Of a DNA stretch of 64,000 nucleotides, positions 7,294 to 15,251 are shown one piece after another. Numbering within the stretch: the stretch's first letter is position 1; each line of letters begins with the position of its first letter. The position numbers and the translations under genes are program-made. The notes under the pieces are model-generated. The model worked only from the letters and a program-made list of their open reading frames with translations, ran no database searches and was not told the origin of the DNA. Source of the stretch: Hahella sp. (GTDB lineage Bacteria; Pseudomonadota; Gammaproteobacteria; Pseudomonadales; Oleiphilaceae); the NCBI GenBank assembly GCA_028280065.1, contig JANQMN010000037.1, positions 1 to 64,000 on the forward strand, given 5' to 3'.

Positions 7294-9018
7294 CTATATC
7301 CCCTGACAGGAAAAAAGCATAAGTACCAGCAATAGAATAACAATCCAAAACCCAGAAATCAGTTGCCAAAACATAACAGGGCTTCGGTCATCGCCTAGCC
7401 TGGGATCATTGCGCAGAAATGCCGGATTCGGCTTTTGTAGATCTTCCAACAGCGCTGAAAGCGTTTGATAGCGGTGTTCGGGGTCAAAGTTAACACCTTT
7501 CTCCAGAGCGCGATCGAACCAAATCGGGATAACCGGATTAAGTTCGCTGGCGCTTCGATAGCGCAACCGGTCGTAATCGAAGGCTGATTGACATTCGTTT
7601 ATTTCCTCGCCATAGGGAAGTTCGCCGGTAAACAATTCGTAGGTTATGGTGGCCAAAGCATATAGGTCGCCTTGGACACCTGTGTTGTGCCCCATTAAAT
7701 ATTGCGGATCTGAATAGGATGCCGTGCCTAAAGCACCTTCATGTTCCAAAGGACGGAACACTTCCGCAACGCCGGCGACGTAGACCGAACCGAAATCAAC
7801 CAGTTTGATGCGGCCCGCCGGGGTGACGATAATGTTGGCAGGTTTAAGGTCTTGGTGAATAGTGTCGTGACGGTGCAACGCATTTAGCCCTTGGGCGATT
7901 TGCTTCACCAACTCAATAGCGACTTTGGGTTTGGGAAAGGGATTCCGTTGCATCCATTTATCCAGGGTTTCCCCTTCTATCATCTCCATGAGATAGTAGA
8001 GCGAGGTACGCGGTCGCTTTTGCTGGACGATCTTCACCACAAAGGGCGAATCTATTCGCTTGCCTATCCATTCCTCCTGAATGAATCTGTCGATATAGCT
8101 GATGTCGTCCAAAAAATTCCGGGATGGGGTTTTCATCACCAGGATTTGGCCGGTATCTCGATCCTTCACTTCATAAAGTTGACTCCTGGCAGAGGCAAAC
8201 AACTCTTGCGTGACCTCATAGGCATCCAACACCATGCCCGGCTCAAGTTCAGGCGGAAACGGCAAGCGATTCAACTCGCTATTAAAGTCATCTAAGGTGG
8301 CCGTTGGCAAGCTCTTTAACTGGATGACAATGGCACTGATATTGTCATCGCTATTGAGCTCAAGCGCTGTTTTTTGCAGATTTTCCGCCGCTAATTGCAC
8401 ATTGTCCGCGAGCATCACCGTGTCCATGATTTGCTGGGACGACAGAAAGTCATGCACGCCATCCGAGGTTAAAACGAAATAATCGCCGGCGCTGATCGGT
8501 AGTTTGCCGTAATCAATGGCGATATTACTGTCCATTCCCAACGCCCGGGAGAGAATCCGTCTGCCCTTTCCTATCACCACGAAATGGTCATGGCTTAGCT
8601 GGTGCAACTTATTGTCATGCAGGTGATAAATTCGACTATCGCCGACATGGAAGAAATGCGCGGTACGGCTTTTGACAACCAGGCCGGAAAAGGTGCAAAG
8701 AAATCCCTTCTCTTCCTGGACGTATTCATGACTGCGTTTATAAAGACTCAGATTTACCGAAGCAAGAATCTTTCGCCCCCCGTGCTCCACTGACCAGGTT
8801 TCCGGTGTTTTATAATAGTCTTCGATAAAATGCCGGGTGGCGTATCGGCTCGCTTCTTTTCCCGCTTCCGCAGAACTCACGCCGTCGGCTAAAGCGCAAA
8901 TAGCGCCCCTGCTTTCCAGGGCATAACCGGGTTCGGGTAACTGGTGGGCGACAGCATCTTCATTAACAGGTTTTATTCCTGCAGAAGTGACTGCGCCAAT
9001 GTTTAATTCCAACGGCAT
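7294..9018 (-). CDS. PP2C phosphatase-Ser/Thr kinase fusion (intact kinase)
   Basis: This 574-residue bifunctional signalling protein sits directly downstream of a nitrate transporter on the same strand (74-base gap). Residues 1-240 are a PP2C-type phosphatase with metal-binding motifs NED (19-21), ADGVSS (44-49), VGDSRIY (124-130), TSDG (183-186) and NSDDNIS (221-227). Residues 265-530 are a eukaryotic-like protein kinase with K295, the catalytic loop HQDLKPAN (387-394) and DFG (408-410), so all key catalytic residues are kept. A hydrophobic segment (547-569) at the very C-terminus would tail-anchor it to the inner membrane. The family often accompanies NarK/NasA-type transporters, which suggests control of nitrate uptake; the substrate is unknown. 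No strong ribosome binding site precedes the ATG. Confidence 0.9.
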   Translation of the reverse strand: MPLELNIGAVTSAGIKPVNEDAVAHQLPEPGYALESRGAICALADGVSSAEAGKEASRYATRHFIEDYYKTPETWSVEHGGRKILASVNLSLYKRSHEYVQEEKGFLCTFSGLVVKSRTAHFFHVGDSRIYHLHDNKLHQLSHDHFVVIGKGRRILSRALGMDSNIAIDYGKLPISAGDYFVLTSDGVHDFLSSQQIMDTVMLADNVQLAAENLQKTALELNSDDNISAIVIQLKSLPTATLDDFNSELNRLPFPPELEPGMVLDAYEVTQELFASARSQLYEVKDRDTGQILVMKTPSRNFLDDISYIDRFIQEEWIGKRIDSPFVVKIVQQKRPRTSLYYLMEMIEGETLDKWMQRNPFPKPKVAIELVKQIAQGLNALHRHDTIHQDLKPANIIVTPAGRIKLVDFGSVYVAGVAEVFRPLEHEGALGTASYSDPQYLMGHNTGVQGDLYALATITYELFTGELPYGEEINECQSAFDYDRLRYRSASELNPVIPIWFDRALEKGVNFDPEHRYQTLSALLEDLQKPNPAFLRNDPRLGDDRSPVMFWQLISGFWIVILLLVLMLFSCQGI

Positions 9019-9092
9019 AGAAACGTTTGGAAAGGCAGAATGGATTGGTTTACAACGCCGGATGTCTTGACTTCCGGCGCTCAGTTTTATTG

Positions 9093-10565
9093 TTAGCTTA
9101 CATCGATCATATGGACTGTGCCATCCGGTAAGGTCTCGGCGATCTGGCCTTTTGGTTCATCGATAAAGAAACAAGCCACGCAAATCACTACGGCGGAAGC
9201 CGCGATCACCAGGAAGAAGGTATTGTAATCGACGAAGGACAGTACGGTTAAGTAGGTAACCGCGCCAACGTTGCCATATGCACCGGCCATGCCTGCAATC
9301 TGCCCTGTCATCCGACGTTTGACCAGCGGAACAATTGCAAAGACAGCACCTTCACCTGCCTGCACGAAGAAGGAACAACACATGGTCGATATAACGGCAA
9401 GCGGTATCCACCACTGACTGTCAATCTGACTGAGAATGAAATAGCCAATGGCCAAGCCGCCAATGAGAATCATCAGGCTTTTGCGTCGGCCGAATCGATC
9501 ACTGAAGAATCCGCCGGAAGGCCTCGCAACCAGATTCATGAAGGCAAATCCTGATGCCAGCAGCCCGGCTTTTACCGGATCCAGCCCTTCAAAGGTTTCC
9601 AGGAAGAACAATGGCAACATGGACACTACAGCGAGTTCCGAACCGAAAGTGACAAAATACGCCACATCCAAAATGGCCACGTTTTTAAAATGGTAGCGAT
9701 CATATTCCGGGACGCCCTTCGTTAGATGTTCTTTGTTAACCTTCCAGATTTGCTGGGTTTGAAACAGGAAAAGCGCGAACAGGAATCCCCAAATTCCGTA
9801 CATGGCTACTTCCGGCAGCAAGGCGACACCGCTGGGAGATAATTTCCATGCTAACACGCCTAGTGCGACATACATGGGAATGTTCATCAGCAGTAGGAAG
9901 AAGAAATCCCCTTTACTGGTAACTTCCAAACCACCTGTTTTGCGCGGCTTAAAATAGGTCGACCCCTTGGGTGTATTCCGTGCCATCCGGTAGTAAAGCA
10001 AACCATAAGTACCGGCGATAATACCGGTCAGCCCGAGTGCATAACGCCAACCGTCTTCTCCGCCGAAAAGCAGAGCGATTGTCGGCAATGACATCGCACC
10101 GGCAGCGGAACCAAAGTTACCCCAGCCGCCATAAATACCCTGGGCCACGCCGACTTGCTTTGCCGGAAACCATTCGCCCACCATACGGATGCCGATGACA
10201 AAGCCGGCACCGACAAAACCCAATAAAAAACGGGTAAGCGCCAAGGCTTCATAACTATTGGCGAGGGCGAAAGAAATACAGATAAAAGAGGAACTCACCA
10301 ATAACAGGCTATACACGATACGTGGGCCGTACTTATCTACCAGCATACCAATCACGATTCGCGCGGGAATCGTCATTGCCACGTTCAGAATAAGCAGCGC
10401 CTTGACCTGCTGGGCTGTCAGATCAAAAGCTTCTTTTATATGCGCGAGTAACGGTGCATGGCTAAACCAAACGACAAACGTCAGGAAGAATGCAAACCAG
10501 GTAATGTGTAGCGTTCTGATTTTCGGATCGCCAAGTTTAAAGAGGTTGAGTCTCGTTTCACTCAT
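9093..10565 (-). CDS. NNP-family (NarK-type) nitrate/nitrite transporter, copy 1
   Basis: This is a 490-residue major facilitator with about 12 membrane segments. It carries the nitrate-porter signatures: a glycine-rich stretch [12 protein letters not shown] followed by the conserved VGEWFP, and in the second half [13 protein letters not shown] with the [14 protein letters not shown] motif. These identify the nitrate/nitrite porter family; direction (nitrate import or nitrate/nitrite exchange) cannot be told from sequence. It is the first gene of a probable two-gene operon with the PP2C-kinase at 7294-9018. The FNR-type box at 10641-10654 is centred about 82 bases upstream of the ATG, a plausible activating position, and a NarL site lies further up. 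It is diverged from the other two transporters in the window. Confidence 0.92.
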   Translation of the reverse strand: MSETRLNLFKLGDPKIRTLHITWFAFFLTFVVWFSHAPLLAHIKEAFDLTAQQVKALLILNVAMTIPARIVIGMLVDKYGPRIVYSLLLVSSSFICISFALANSYEALALTRFLLGFVGAGFVIGIRMVGEWFPAKQVGVAQGIYGGWGNFGSAAGAMSLPTIALLFGGEDGWRYALGLTGIIAGTYGLLYYRMARNTPKGSTYFKPRKTGGLEVTSKGDFFFLLLMNIPMYVALGVLAWKLSPSGVALLPEVAMYGIWGFLFALFLFQTQQIWKVNKEHLTKGVPEYDRYHFKNVAILDVAYFVTFGSELAVVSMLPLFFLETFEGLDPVKAGLLASGFAFMNLVARPSGGFFSDRFGRRKSLMILIGGLAIGYFILSQIDSQWWIPLAVISTMCCSFFVQAGEGAVFAIVPLVKRRMTGQIAGMAGAYGNVGAVTYLTVLSFVDYNTFFLVIAASAVVICVACFFIDEPKGQIAETLPDGTVHMIDVS

Positions 10566-10640
10566 AGTCTTTCCCCAGGATGAATGGGCGGATTGAAATG
10601 TAGGTTCAAACCACTATCCCATTCCGATCACCAGCCTTGC

Positions 10641-10654
10641 TTGACTCGCATCAA
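10641..10654. promoter_or_regulatory. FNR/Anr-type box
   Basis: TTGACTCGCATCAA matches the FNR consensus TTGAT-N4-ATCAA at 9 of 10 defined positions. It is centred about 82 bases from the ATG of the minus-strand transporter. A transcription start about 40 bases from that ATG would place the box at the usual -41.5, so oxygen-limited activation of that operon is likely. Confidence 0.65.
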
Positions 10655-10791
10655 GTGTATTATCTTATTGTTTTTAATGAAATTTTTAGATCTACCCATT
10701 AAGTGGTATAAAGGGTTGCCGGGAGGACGCTTCTCAAGAAACCGTATAAACTCTTCTGAATTTTGCGGATTCGTCAGCTAAATTTAATATC

Positions 10792-10811
10792 GCTACCTCT
10801 TAAGAGGTAGC
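10792..10811. promoter_or_regulatory. NarL/NarP 7-2-7 binding site
   Basis: TACCTCT-TA-AGAGGTA (10794-10809) is two perfect copies of the NarL heptamer TACYYMT, facing each other with a 2-base spacer. That is the standard high-affinity NarL/NarP arrangement. The symmetry extends one base pair pair further on each side (GC...GC), giving a perfect 20-base palindrome. It is about 130 bases upstream of the plus-strand transporter and about 235 bases upstream of the minus-strand one. The NarL-type regulator at 17179-17835 is the obvious candidate protein. Confidence 0.75.
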
Positions 10812-10937
10812 ATTATGGCAGAGATTAGATACAGCCGAATCAAGTTAGGCAGCAGGGTCAGTTTTTAGAAGAAATAGCGTATGCTTTTTACAGTTCCTTG
10901 AGATGGATTATTAACAAACCTGTCTTTACCCCATTAA

Positions 10938-12212
10938 ATGGCCATACAGCACATTGAACAACTTGCGAGACGCGCATTAATCGCTGCTACCATGGCCTTT
11001 GCTGCCTGTTTTTCCGTCTGGACCCTGTACGCCGTTTTGGGCTTGGACATTCGTGACCGGTTGAATCTATCGACCACGGAATTTGGCTTTCTACTGGCTG
11101 CCCCCATGCTGACCGGTTCAATACTGCGTTTTCCCACAGGCTTTCTCTGCGAGCGGTTTAGTTGCCGGCGTCTTTATATTCTGCAAATGGTATTGGTGCT
11201 TCCGACGCTATTCCTGCTGCCTCTGGCAGAGAGCTACCTAGGTTACTTGCTGATCGGTTTAATCCTGGGGCTTTCCGGCATATCCTTTACCATCGGAATC
11301 CGCTATGTCACGGCTTGGTTCGAACGAAAGCATCAGGGATTTGCCATGGGCGTATTCGGCGCGGGCAATGCCGGCGCTGCTGTAACCTTTGCAATTACGC
11401 CACTGATAACCAAGTTCTTCGGCACCGAATATGTTGGACCGTTTTTCGGCATCGGCTTGATTGTAATGATCATTCTATTTGTCTTTATCGCTCCGGAAGA
11501 CACCCGGTATATGGAAAAACGCCGAAAAATCGATTTTACGTATCATCTTGCCCCCCTTAGGCAATCTCAGGTATGGCGTTTCAGCCTGTATTACTATTTT
11601 GTTTTTGGCAGCTTCCTCGCGCTTCTTATGTGGTTACCGCATTATTATGTAAATGCCTATAAGCTGACATTACAGGATGCGATGTTATTGACGCTGCTGT
11701 TTGTTTCTGTATCCAGTATGGTCCGGGCGTTGGGCGGCTGGTTTGCCGACCGATACGGAGGCCGCGCAGTAAACTGGAGTGTCTTTTGGATTTGCCTGGT
11801 TTGTTTGTTTTTTCTGAGTTACCCACCCACCAGCATGTATATCCATGGAGTAGATCGCACGGTTGAGCTTAATATCGAGGTCAATCTTTGGTTTTTCACC
11901 ACGTTAATGATGATTATCGGCATTGCCCAGGGATTTGGGCGAGCATCAGTCTATAAAATCATTCACGACTACTACCCCAACCATATGGGTAGCGTGGGCG
12001 GCACGGTTGCCGCGTTAGGTGCAACCGGCGGTTTTACTTTGCCGGTTATCTTCGGTGTGGCAGTAGACTGGCTTGGTATTCATTCTGCCTGCTTTATGGT
12101 GCTGTACGGCGTTCTTGCCGGGTGCATGGTGGTCATGTATCTAGCCATTCAGCGGGAAAAGCAGGAACGGAGACTCAGACATGCCATTGAACACAATTTT
12201 TTGGACGATTAA
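10938..12212 (+). CDS. NNP-family (NarK-type) nitrate/nitrite transporter, copy 2
   Basis: This 424-residue major facilitator has about 12 membrane segments and nitrate-porter motifs: GLSGISFTIGIRYVTAWF and the glycine-rich FGAGNAGAAVTF in the first half, and IGIAQGFGRASVYKII with GSVGGTVAALGATGGF in the second. It is shorter than copy 1, lacking the long central loop, and resembles the proton-coupled nitrate importer group (NarK1-type); that subtype is an inference. It leads a probable plus-strand operon with a second PP2C-kinase fusion and a periplasmic protein. It mirrors the arrangement of the minus-strand pair. No clear ribosome binding site precedes ATG 10938. The perfect NarL site upstream suggests nitrate-responsive control. 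Confidence 0.88.
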   Translation: MAIQHIEQLARRALIAATMAFAACFSVWTLYAVLGLDIRDRLNLSTTEFGFLLAAPMLTGSILRFPTGFLCERFSCRRLYILQMVLVLPTLFLLPLAESYLGYLLIGLILGLSGISFTIGIRYVTAWFERKHQGFAMGVFGAGNAGAAVTFAITPLITKFFGTEYVGPFFGIGLIVMIILFVFIAPEDTRYMEKRRKIDFTYHLAPLRQSQVWRFSLYYYFVFGSFLALLMWLPHYYVNAYKLTLQDAMLLTLLFVSVSSMVRALGGWFADRYGGRAVNWSVFWICLVCLFFLSYPPTSMYIHGVDRTVELNIEVNLWFFTTLMMIIGIAQGFGRASVYKIIHDYYPNHMGSVGGTVAALGATGGFTLPVIFGVAVDWLGIHSACFMVLYGVLAGCMVVMYLAIQREKQERRLRHAIEHNFLDD

Positions 12213-12319
12213 ACCCACCCATTTACCGTGCTATATTTTGTACTCCTGTAGTTAACGCGAATAAGAATAACGAAAACCAAAGTTAATTTTCTCACTACCA
12301 TTTATACAACTGAACCTGC

Positions 12320-14065
12320 ATGCCCCAGTTCCCGACCCAAAATGGCCTGAAGTTAAGTGTCGATCAATGCTCTAGCCAGGGAATAAAATCCTGTAACGAG
12401 GATTCCGTTGGAATTCGCATCCCCGACCAAAATCTTTTGTACACCAAAGGTGCTGTCGCGTTAGTCGCCGATGGCGTCAGCGCGGCTGAATTTGGTAAAG
12501 AAGCCGCGCAGGCCTGTGTAATGAGCTTTATGAGTGACTACTTCTCTACGCCGGATGCCTGGACGGTCAAGAAATCGGCACATAAGGTATTGGTGGCACT
12601 AAACCGCTGGTTGTTCGGTCAAGGCTTGAAAACGATTAGCGAGGGTATGGCTTATGTTTGTACGCTCTCTGCCTTGATAGTGAGGGCCAATCAAGCCCAT
12701 CTGTTTCACGTCGGGGACAGCAGAATTTATTTATTCCGCGACGGAGACCTGGCGCAACTGACCGAGGACCATACTGTCCGTGTTCATGAAGACTACGCCT
12801 ACCTTGCTAAAGCAATGGGTATGAGCCTCAATGTTGAAATAGACTACCGATCTATAGATATACAGCCCGGCGACATATTTCTTCTGACTACGGATGGATT
12901 TCACGATTTTGTAGCGACCCGGCAACTTTTTATCGAGTTAAGCCGATTAAAACCGGCGGCAACTTTCGATGGCATGGCATTACGTCTGGTACAAAAAGCC
13001 TTGGCCAACAATAGTGATGACAATATTAGTTGTCAGATTATTCGCGTAGACCAAATAGGACGGCAACTGGCAATGGATAAGCTTTCGGAGCTGGAACGAC
13101 TGCCTTGCATGGAGGTCCTGAAACCAGGCCAAAGTTTGGATGGTTTGAGAATTACTCGTGTTCTCAAGGACGGTGATCGGTATAAGACCTACCTAGCCCA
13201 ACAATCTAAAACTTCTCAACCGGTAGTCCTAAAAGCGCCAACGGTAGGATACATAGAAGCTACTGCTTGCCTAGAGCAGTATCTAATTCAGGAATGGGTG
13301 ATCAGCCGCGTACAAAACCAACATATAGTTAGCGGATCGGCAGCTACTTGCGCCCCCTCCAGGCTTTACTTGTTGCTGGAGTATTTTCCGGGTGTACCCT
13401 TAGACCACTGGATTCGTGACAACTCCACGGCGGATATTCACCGGATCGTGCTTATCATTGAACAAATAGCCAAAGCAATCCGCGCCTTAAGGCGGAAAGA
13501 AGTTCTACATCGCAACATTGAACCTGAGAATATTCTTATTGATAACAATGACAGGGTGAAACTGGTCGGTTTCGGATCCTGTTGGGCACCGGGCCTGGAG
13601 GCGAAAACGACCACTCCGGATACTTCTGATGCCAGCAAGCAATCGCAGTTTCTAGCTCCCGAATGTTTACTGGGTGATAGAGGCACCCACCGTTCTGAAA
13701 TCTTCTCAGTGGCGGTGATTTGCTATCAAATGCTCACCGGGCGTCACCCTTATGGCACTGATTATGCCGCAACATCTTCAGAAGCAGACTTTTACAAACT
13801 GCGGTATACCCCGTCCAACACTAATAAACCGCTGATACCGGATTGGTTCGAAGGCGCGATGAATAAAGCCCTTAGCCTTGACCCGAAACAACGCTATGAA
13901 TCCTTTTCGGAGTGGCTTTACGATTTAAAGCACCCGAATAAGAAACTAACCGGCGAAGTGACTAAGCCACTTATGGAAAAATCTCCCGAACGCGTTTGGC
14001 AGTGCCTCGCAGCCATTTTGCTCTTCTCGCAACTAATTACTCTGTATCTACTTACCAAAGCCTGA
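12320..14065 (+). CDS. PP2C phosphatase fused to a pseudokinase
   Basis: This 581-residue protein is a paralogue of the fusion at 7294-9018 with the same layout. The PP2C half (1-245) keeps its metal and catalytic motifs: NED (27-29), ADGVSAAEFGKEA (from 50), VGDSRIY (131-137), TTDG (190-193) and NSDDNIS (231-237). The kinase half (270-540) keeps the ATP-site lysine K305, but the catalytic loop reads HRNIEPEN (397-404): the catalytic Asp is Asn and the loop Lys is Glu. The DFG metal-binding motif reads GFG (417-419). Both aspartates needed for phosphotransfer are lost, so this half should be a pseudokinase that binds or regulates. A hydrophobic tail (562-579) would anchor it to the inner membrane. 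It follows transporter copy 2 by 107 bases and is probably in its operon. Confidence 0.9.
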   Translation: MPQFPTQNGLKLSVDQCSSQGIKSCNEDSVGIRIPDQNLLYTKGAVALVADGVSAAEFGKEAAQACVMSFMSDYFSTPDAWTVKKSAHKVLVALNRWLFGQGLKTISEGMAYVCTLSALIVRANQAHLFHVGDSRIYLFRDGDLAQLTEDHTVRVHEDYAYLAKAMGMSLNVEIDYRSIDIQPGDIFLLTTDGFHDFVATRQLFIELSRLKPAATFDGMALRLVQKALANNSDDNISCQIIRVDQIGRQLAMDKLSELERLPCMEVLKPGQSLDGLRITRVLKDGDRYKTYLAQQSKTSQPVVLKAPTVGYIEATACLEQYLIQEWVISRVQNQHIVSGSAATCAPSRLYLLLEYFPGVPLDHWIRDNSTADIHRIVLIIEQIAKAIRALRRKEVLHRNIEPENILIDNNDRVKLVGFGSCWAPGLEAKTTTPDTSDASKQSQFLAPECLLGDRGTHRSEIFSVAVICYQMLTGRHPYGTDYAATSSEADFYKLRYTPSNTNKPLIPDWFEGAMNKALSLDPKQRYESFSEWLYDLKHPNKKLTGEVTKPLMEKSPERVWQCLAAILLFSQLITLYLLTKA

Positions 14066-14259
14066 CTTCGGACATCTCCGCTAGTACTTCAGCGTTTTTA
14101 AACGTGGGAATTACCCGCCTGCCGCCACGGTTTGCCCTTGGTCAACTCAATCTATTTCAGAAAAAGCCAATATATAGGAAATGCTAATATTATTGAGATG
14201 GCTACAACTCGCTGAAAAGTCGATCAGAAATCAAACGCTTTAATAGGGAAAGATCAGAA

Positions 14260-15204
14260 GTGCTGAACTATATCGGAAATCTTAAAGCTGGTGTGTTCAC
14301 TGCCATTTGGATGAGCTTAACGGTTTCTGTACAGGCCAGTGACCTTATCGCCTCATTGGCTTACCTTCCTGAACTGGCGGAATCACCTAATTCCGGCATA
14401 CTGGTCGAGTTGGTAAAAGCGATAGACGAGTTACACCCGGATGAAGTAACCGTGACAGTTCATCCGTTTCCACAGTCAATCGACAATATTAAGAAAGGGT
14501 TGACAGATTTTCATATGCCGATTCTAAAGAATCCTTCAATCCCGGATTCCGCCCTGCCCTATCTACACTCCACCGAAAATATTTTTCAGGTCTATTTTGC
14601 CTTATATACACATAAGGATAGTCCGGTCACCAAACAAGCACTAGAGGAAGCTCCCTGGAAATTCACCAATATCGTCTACGCCAGACTGCAGAATTTACTG
14701 GACAAAAAAACCATCTCGAAGCTAAGACATCTGGAAAACCGGCAGTTTGACTCCACTGAAGCTCTGCTTTCGGCTGTCTCTGAACATCTGGGCAAACGGC
14801 GCACCCTGTTGCTAAAGGATGTTTTAATCCGCGCCGCGTTTCCATATACCATCGAAACGGATAGTGCCCATACCCATTTTTTTTCCATACCGGTCGCCCC
14901 TTCCAGAGATCCTCTGGAAAGTCTAAGCAAGTTAGATAGAGGAGATATCGACGGTTATATATTTGCCGCCCGGGAATCAGAACTAACGATCAATCGATTG
15001 AATTTAAAGAACTTACAAAGCCAGCTCTACAATGTCTACGATGTAAAAATTATTTTCCCTAGAAACTTTCTTGGACAACTGCACAACAGCCTAGTTTCCG
15101 ACTATATCAGCAAGCTGAAGGCAAATGGTCAGTACGATAAGATCATGGGAGATTTGATTAAGTTCTATCGCGAATGGAAACCTACTAAAGAGATAGCCCG
15201 CTAG
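14260..15204 (+). CDS. Periplasmic solute-binding-like protein
   Basis: This 314-residue exported protein has a signal peptide (positively charged start, hydrophobic core, cleavage around SVQAS) and a body resembling the family 3 extracellular solute-binding fold (SBP_bac_3-like). Similarity is weak, so the ligand is unknown. The start is GTG 14260 with a modest AGGGA upstream. It is third in line after transporter copy 2 and the pseudokinase fusion, about 195 bases downstream, and may belong to the same unit. No membrane sensor domain or ABC permease is attached. A possible role is ligand sensing for the nitrate island, but this is inference only. Confidence 0.6.
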   Translation: MLNYIGNLKAGVFTAIWMSLTVSVQASDLIASLAYLPELAESPNSGILVELVKAIDELHPDEVTVTVHPFPQSIDNIKKGLTDFHMPILKNPSIPDSALPYLHSTENIFQVYFALYTHKDSPVTKQALEEAPWKFTNIVYARLQNLLDKKTISKLRHLENRQFDSTEALLSAVSEHLGKRRTLLLKDVLIRAAFPYTIETDSAHTHFFSIPVAPSRDPLESLSKLDRGDIDGYIFAARESELTINRLNLKNLQSQLYNVYDVKIIFPRNFLGQLHNSLVSDYISKLKANGQYDKIMGDLIKFYREWKPTKEIAR

Positions 15205-15216
15205 ATGCGGGCTATT
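15192..15216 (+). terminator. Hairpin at end of the solute-binding gene
   Basis: ATAGCCCGC (15193-15201) pairs with GCGGGCTAT (15207-15215) around a 5-base loop that includes the stop codon. The stem is strong, but only a weak T-rich stretch follows, so it may be an inefficient terminator. Confidence 0.5.
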
Positions 15217-15251
15217 GTTGCGACTTTATAGTTTTGGATACCCAGGCCGGA

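Larger units (their letters stand above)
10566..10937. other. Divergent regulatory region between two nitrate transporters
   Basis: This 372-base region separates two oppositely transcribed NNP transporter genes. It holds an FNR/Anr-type box and a perfect NarL 7-2-7 site (listed separately). A weak second FNR-like match, TTGAGATGGATTAT at 10898-10911, lies close to the plus-strand transporter. No coding sequence is evident. Both promoters are expected here. Confidence 0.7.

Noticed and set aside
7138-7322. Plus-strand small frame ending DVQNATKTISPDRKKA
   Set aside because: It overlaps the 3' end of the PP2C-kinase gene on the other strand, has no clear ribosome binding site and no recognised family.
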